The notes below the pieces were generated by a model. It saw nothing but the letters and a program-made list of their open reading frames with translations, ran no database searches and was not told where the DNA came from. A stretch of DNA of 16,897 nt, taken from assembly GCA_026394435.1 (NCBI GenBank), contig JAPKYG010000143.1:1-16897 (forward strand), written 5' to 3'. The position numbers and the translations under genes are program-made. This stretch comes from Methanobacteriota archaeon. GTDB lineage: Archaea > Thermoplasmatota > E2 > DHVEG-1. Below are positions 13,418 through 16,897 of this stretch, piece by piece (the stretch's first letter is position 1; each line of letters begins with the position of its first letter).

Positions 13418-14374
13418 TTACAGGATAATGTCGATGTCGAGTCGTTCTGCAAGCTCTTTGTATCGGTTTCTGATTGTAACTTCTGTTACGCCAGCAACAT
13501 CTGCAACTTCTCGTTGGGTCCGCCGTTCACCACACAAGATCGATGAAATATAAATCGATGCGGCGGCAACCCCGGTTGGACCACGACCGCTAGTGAGTTC
13601 TTTGTCAGCAGCGTCTTTTAAAATCTCAATTGCTTTTGCCTGAACATCACCGGAAAGCTTCAGTTCACTGCAGAAACGTGAGATGTAATCCTGTGGTGAT
13701 GTTGGCATCAGTTTCAATCCTAATTCTCGAGCAATGAATCGGTAGGTTCTCCCGATTTCTTTCCTGGAGACCCGAGACGATGCAGCAATCTCATCAAGGG
13801 TTCGTGGCACGTTACACTGCCGACATGCAGCATACAACGCTGACGCGGACACCCCTTCGATGCTGCGCCCACGAATCAAGTTTTTCAGGACTGCTTTTCG
13901 ATACACCATGGCTGCAGTTTCTCGCACGGTTCTCGGCAGACCCATGCCAGATGCCATTCGGTCAAGTTCTGATAACGCGAACGCAAGGTTCCGCTCAGTT
14001 GCATCACTAATTCTGATACGTCGTTGCCATTTCCTAAGTCGATACAGCTGTGCCCGGTTTCTGGTTGGAATGGATTTTCCATAGGAGTCCCGGTTTTTCC
14101 ATCCGATCATGGTACTGAGACCTTTATCGTGAATCGTGTAGGTCATTGGAGCACCGACACGCGCTCGTTTCTCCCGCTGGTCACTATCAAACGCTCTCCA
14201 CTCTGGGCCATGGTCGATGAAATCTTGATCAATAACAAGACCGCAATCCGCGCAGACAAGCTCTGCACGCGCATAATCTTTACTTAAATGTGTACTGTTA
14301 CATTCAGGGCATTGAATGATTTCTTCAATGCTCTGCCGTTTCTCTTTTTTCTTCTTGGATTGCATTTGTACCAT
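13418..14374 (-). CDS. tfb: transcription initiation factor TFB (TFIIB homologue)
   Basis: A 318-aa archaeal TFB that bridges TBP-DNA, the BRE and RNA polymerase at promoters. A Lys-rich N-terminus precedes a zinc ribbon (C22-x2-C25 and C41-x2-C44), the B-reader/linker region (GPEWRAFD to about 110), and two cyclin repeats (about 120-210 and 215-310). The second repeat ends in the BRE-reading helix-turn-helix (QREVADVAGVTEVTIRNRYKEL). Length is typical. The ATG at 14374 agrees with a TATA box at 14395-14402 and hence a leaderless transcript. Archaea often carry several TFB paralogues; this copy has all key residues, and its linkage with an RNA methyltransferase gene suggests the housekeeping form, which is inference. 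Confidence 0.97.
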   Translation of the reverse strand: MVQMQSKKKKEKRQSIEEIIQCPECNSTHLSKDYARAELVCADCGLVIDQDFIDHGPEWRAFDSDQREKRARVGAPMTYTIHDKGLSTMIGWKNRDSYGKSIPTRNRAQLYRLRKWQRRIRISDATERNLAFALSELDRMASGMGLPRTVRETAAMVYRKAVLKNLIRGRSIEGVSASALYAACRQCNVPRTLDEIAASSRVSRKEIGRTYRFIARELGLKLMPTSPQDYISRFCSELKLSGDVQAKAIEILKDAADKELTSGRGPTGVAAASIYISSILCGERRTQREVADVAGVTEVTIRNRYKELAERLDIDIIL

Positions 14375-14394
14375 TTACCAATGCCCCCATAATT

Positions 14395-14402
14395 ATTTTA
14401 TA
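14395..14402 (-). promoter_or_regulatory. tfb TATA box
   Basis: TATAAAAT on the minus strand is centred about 25 nt upstream of the TFB ATG. A second TATA-like run (TTTATATATAAG) lies further upstream near 14436-14450. Confidence 0.5.
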
Positions 14403-14588
14403 CTTTTCGATATGCTTTTAAGCCAAATGAAATAACTTATATATAAACATTTCTACACGATATATTTGGTTAAGCAATCAGATATTCTCGTAGAAGATAA
14501 GGGATAACGGACACGATCAGAGAGCATAATCTTCTTATAACTATTGGCATCGAAAATTATTTAAGACTTATTGCAAAAATGATGGAAA

Positions 14589-14614
14589 TATAAAAAAAGG
14601 AAAAAAAAGAAAAC
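14589..14614 (-). terminator. T-rich terminator of the secreted-protein gene
   Basis: The minus strand downstream of the 14633 stop carries two long T-runs (A-runs on the plus strand: seven and eight consecutive A) within 45 nt. Confidence 0.5.
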
Positions 14615-14632
14615 AACCCATGAAACTAATCA

Positions 14633-15337
14633 TTACGAATGGGTGTTTGCTTTGAAGTGAATCCAAATCTGACCAGTCGCAGCTGCTTGATCAGGAGCGG
14701 TACTAGATACGCTAATGGAGATTTGAACCCAGACGTAATCACGAGTATTGTTTTTAGCAAACTGAGTGCTCGTATGATTATATCGAACATGCTGTGTAGT
14801 GTCCCATGGTGTTAGGACTTTGTTTACACCCGAACCATTCATGGTACTTGTGTCTCCATCCCCGGCTGCTAAAATCCATTCACAGTTAACAGCGGTATGC
14901 TGTGCAACCCCAGCACTTACCGAAAGAACCTTTGCAGAGGCGACTTCAGACACAGCATCCGTGGTCCGATTCCCATGCAAATAGATGGAAATGTTGTAGG
15001 CTCCTGTCCCTGAAATATTAATGTGAGTGATGTTGACCTTGAAGCCTTCTTCATTAACAATTGCAAACGCAGCGGTATAGTTCTTCGCAGAGTTAGGCAT
15101 CCAATCACCAAGGCTGATAACGACATTTCGTGATCCGCTCGCGTTGTTAGTGATGCGCAATACCCGCCCAGCAGCATCGGAAGAATTATCTGATCCGACA
15201 AATCTGATATCAGCGTTGCTCGGGTGAACGATACCAAAAGTGTACGAAACCTTCGTTGTGGCATATTGGGTAGCCATGGTCATACTTAATACTATTAACA
15301 TTACACCTATAAATGTTAAACGTCTATCTATCTTCAT
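14633..15337 (-). CDS. secreted, sequon-rich surface protein
   Basis: I cannot name the family. The 234-aa protein starts MKIDRRLTFIGVMLIVLSM, a basic n-region plus a hydrophobic core typical of a Sec signal peptide or single N-terminal anchor. The mature part is Ser/Thr/Asn-rich and beta-strand-like, with about ten N-x-S/T sequons (for example NSS, NAS, NYT, NIT, NIS, NRT, NGS, NHT, NNT), indicating an N-glycosylated cell-surface or extracellular protein. There is no C-terminal membrane anchor. An in-frame GTG at 15346 is possible, but the ATG at 15337 has an AGGGATG-like RBS and gives a cleaner signal peptide. A camelysin/TasA-like filament or S-layer-associated role is conceivable but not shown by any motif. 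It has its own TATA box and terminator and lies next to the C25 peptidase. Confidence 0.75.
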   Translation of the reverse strand: MKIDRRLTFIGVMLIVLSMTMATQYATTKVSYTFGIVHPSNADIRFVGSDNSSDAAGRVLRITNNASGSRNVVISLGDWMPNSAKNYTAAFAIVNEEGFKVNITHINISGTGAYNISIYLHGNRTTDAVSEVASAKVLSVSAGVAQHTAVNCEWILAAGDGDTSTMNGSGVNKVLTPWDTTQHVRYNHTSTQFAKNNTRDYVWVQISISVSSTAPDQAAATGQIWIHFKANTHS

Positions 15338-15384
15338 TCCATCCACATCCCTTGCATCCTAGTATGTTCAGAATCATTCGCCTT

Positions 15385-15398
15385 GTATTTAAATATAT
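15385..15398 (-). promoter_or_regulatory. TATA box of the secreted-protein gene
   Basis: TATATTTAAATAC on the minus strand is about 50 nt upstream of the ATG at 15337 and predicts a leader of about 26 nt containing the AGGGATG RBS. Confidence 0.4.
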
Positions 15399-15539
15399 TG
15401 GATTTTTTGGTTATGAATCATGAATAAACAGACATTCATGAAACCTTTAGGAAGCCTGGGTTACCATTTCATTTCATTCATTTCTATTGATACCTGATGG
15501 CATGGATAAAAAAGGATGATTGAGTAGAAAATGGAAAGA

Positions 15540-15568
15540 AACAAAAGGAGATAAAAAAATAAAAAAAG
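15540..15568 (-). terminator. T-rich terminator of the C25 peptidase gene
   Basis: Two seven-base T-runs on the minus strand directly follow the peptidase stop codon (15584), as expected for intrinsic archaeal termination. The rest of 15347-15583 shows no gene. Confidence 0.5.
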
Positions 15569-15583
15569 AGTTGAACTGTTTTT

Positions 15584-16897
15584 TTAGGAGGGATATCCAC
15601 CAAGCCTCAAACTGGGGTCACCGAAAAGCGCCCAATTGGTGATAACGAACGCTTCGACCTGGTTTATTTCCTCTTCAGCAAGGAACTTCTGAATCGCACG
15701 ACTGTGAGCCTGTGCAAGATTTGTCGAACCATTACCTATTTCATAGAAGAAGTTTGACTCAAGTTCTCCACTGAGACTGACCGGGTTATCTTCGTATCCC
15801 ATTCCATAACCGCTACAGCCGGTTGAAGCAATTGCACCACCAGGATATTTTACTACAAGGCCCCAACTGAAACAGACAGGGATCGGGATACCATAGCAGA
15901 AGTACTGGGTGCCTGTTTTATCAAATAACGTCTTGAGAAGCGATACGTTGTACATACCATTATGACAGCCTCCGACAATGACAACAGGGAGTTTTGCACC
16001 GTTTGAAATCTTCAGGAAATTGTAGAGATTAATGCCTCCGCACCAATCATCCGGATAAGATCCATCAAACCAGATCGTATCCCAGACTAGGGGATTTCCA
16101 TGTCCTTCGAAATCAACAAAGCCAGCGCCTTGGGATATCGCTTTCTGAATATCTTTTGCTACTGGAACGAACCCGCTCGTGTTCCTGTTTGTCGAATACA
16201 CGGTCACCAGATTCAGGTCAGGGATCGCGTTCTTTGTATAGTTAAATGCAAGGTCACAGAGGTATTCACCATCAGGTTTACCTTCATAATAATCAAATGT
16301 TTTCCCACCGATTCCAACAAAGTTCTTATACCAGGGTTTCGCGTCAGGACCACTGCTTTCGTAGGTAATGATCTTCTTTACCATTTGGTTTACTTCCATC
16401 TTGTTTGCTACCGGTAATCGAGCAACATAGACCTCAGGATTCATATCAAAATTATCTTTTGTAGCACCTGGTGCATCCCAGGCAGCATAAACGCCGTCAC
16501 CGTTCGAATCCCAGCTGTCAAAACCACCGGTTGCATTGTACAGACATCCATAATAGAGATCAGATAAACATCCTTCATCATCTCCCTGAGGGATACTCAC
16601 ATATCGGACTGGGACCCACCACGCTTTCCAACCAGCGGATCGTGTATCCTTATCTTTCGCAATGATATGGGATTTTAATCCACCAACGAGCATTACGTAT
16701 TGAATGCCCCAGGTGTCATACGCATATTTGATGAAGTATTTCACTTGTTCGGGGGGGTCGGCTCCTGTGTACTCATTAAAGATATCTTCTACTGATTTGA
16801 ATGTCGTCTTCAATCCTTTGGTATTCTTAAAATCAATGAGTGGTTGTAGTTTTGATTCAAATGATTTGGGCGCAATAATCACCATATCATATGCATC
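15584..16897 (-). CDS. gingipain-type C25 cysteine peptidase, 5' end beyond window
   Basis: The frame stays open to the last base of the window, so the N-terminus (probably signal peptide and propeptide) is missing; 437 residues are visible. The catalytic dyad of peptidase family C25 is present: His in FEGHGNP (about residue 266 of the visible part) and Cys in VVGGCHNG (about 311). The start YDMVIIAPKSFESKLQPL and the NPEVYVARLP block are family signatures. An acidic DSNGDGVY stretch resembles a calcium site. The protein ends soon after the FGDPSLRLGG motif, so it has no PorSS-type C-terminal sorting domain and no visible membrane anchor here. C25 enzymes degrade extracellular proteins and are widespread in protein-degrading sediment archaea. 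Specificity (Arg or Lys) cannot be read from this. Confidence 0.93.
   Translation of the reverse strand, partial: DAYDMVIIAPKSFESKLQPLIDFKNTKGLKTTFKSVEDIFNEYTGADPPEQVKYFIKYAYDTWGIQYVMLVGGLKSHIIAKDKDTRSAGWKAWWVPVRYVSIPQGDDEGCLSDLYYGCLYNATGGFDSWDSNGDGVYAAWDAPGATKDNFDMNPEVYVARLPVANKMEVNQMVKKIITYESSGPDAKPWYKNFVGIGGKTFDYYEGKPDGEYLCDLAFNYTKNAIPDLNLVTVYSTNRNTSGFVPVAKDIQKAISQGAGFVDFEGHGNPLVWDTIWFDGSYPDDWCGGINLYNFLKISNGAKLPVVIVGGCHNGMYNVSLLKTLFDKTGTQYFCYGIPIPVCFSWGLVVKYPGGAIASTGCSGYGMGYEDNPVSLSGELESNFFYEIGNGSTNLAQAHSRAIQKFLAEEEINQVEAFVITNWALFGDPSLRLGGYPS

Noticed and set aside
13860..14287. Plus-strand and alternative minus-strand frames inside tfb
   Set aside because: They are shadows of the TFB coding frame, whose zinc ribbon and cyclin repeats are clear.
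1..16897. CRISPR array, rRNA, tRNA or complete insertion sequence
   Set aside because: No regularly spaced repeats, no cloverleaf-forming segment, no rRNA-like block and no transposase frame were found.

Overview
The window is archaeal chromosome. It encodes transcription factor B with a zinc ribbon and two cyclin folds, the box C/D fibrillarin FlpA and an isoprenyl diphosphate synthase, and several genes have a TATA box about 25-30 nt upstream of the start codon, as leaderless archaeal transcripts do. Moderate A+T content, a glycine-cleavage pair (gcvT, gcvH) and a gingipain-type (C25) extracellular protease would suit a Thermoplasmatota-like, peptide-degrading sediment euryarchaeon. That placement is inference; no rRNA or tRNA is present to confirm it.

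Layout. 1-294: gene-free, with one strong hairpin. 295-1586 (minus): AbiEi/AbiEii toxin-antitoxin operon behind a TATA box and a 34-bp imperfect palindrome. 1883-4525 (plus): a compact three-ORF unit of two ~418-aa paralogues of unrecognised family with a 45-aa peptide ORF packed between them. 4626-5570 (plus): an oxidoreductase resembling cyanobacterial acyl-ACP reductase. 5614-7425 (minus): a FIST sensory-domain protein and a Roadblock/LC7-like protein. 7549-8297 (plus): a nucleotidyltransferase and a 50-aa helical partner overlapping by ATGA. 8317-9950 (minus): gcvH and gcvT. 10020-11076: an accessory patch with a frameshifted integrase N-terminal fragment, a 78-aa Cys-rich protein and gene-poor sequence. 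11077-14374: the information-processing and lipid core (flpA plus; isoprenyl synthase, FtsJ/RlmE-type methyltransferase and TFB minus). 14633-16897 (minus): a sequon-rich secreted protein and a C25 peptidase cut by the window end.

How the genes relate. TFB and the FtsJ methyltransferase are 6 nt apart and probably co-transcribed; FlpA and FtsJ both 2'-O-methylate RNA by different routes. GcvT and GcvH are two of the four glycine-cleavage proteins; GcvP and the lipoamide dehydrogenase are elsewhere or absent. The two nucleotidyltransferase loci (AbiE; NTase plus small partner) mark defence/addiction islands. The most promising unexplained material is the plus-strand block 1883-5570: duplicated unknown protein, tiny peptide ORF, and a putative acyl-thioester reductase in an archaeon, where acyl-ACP would be an unexpected substrate.
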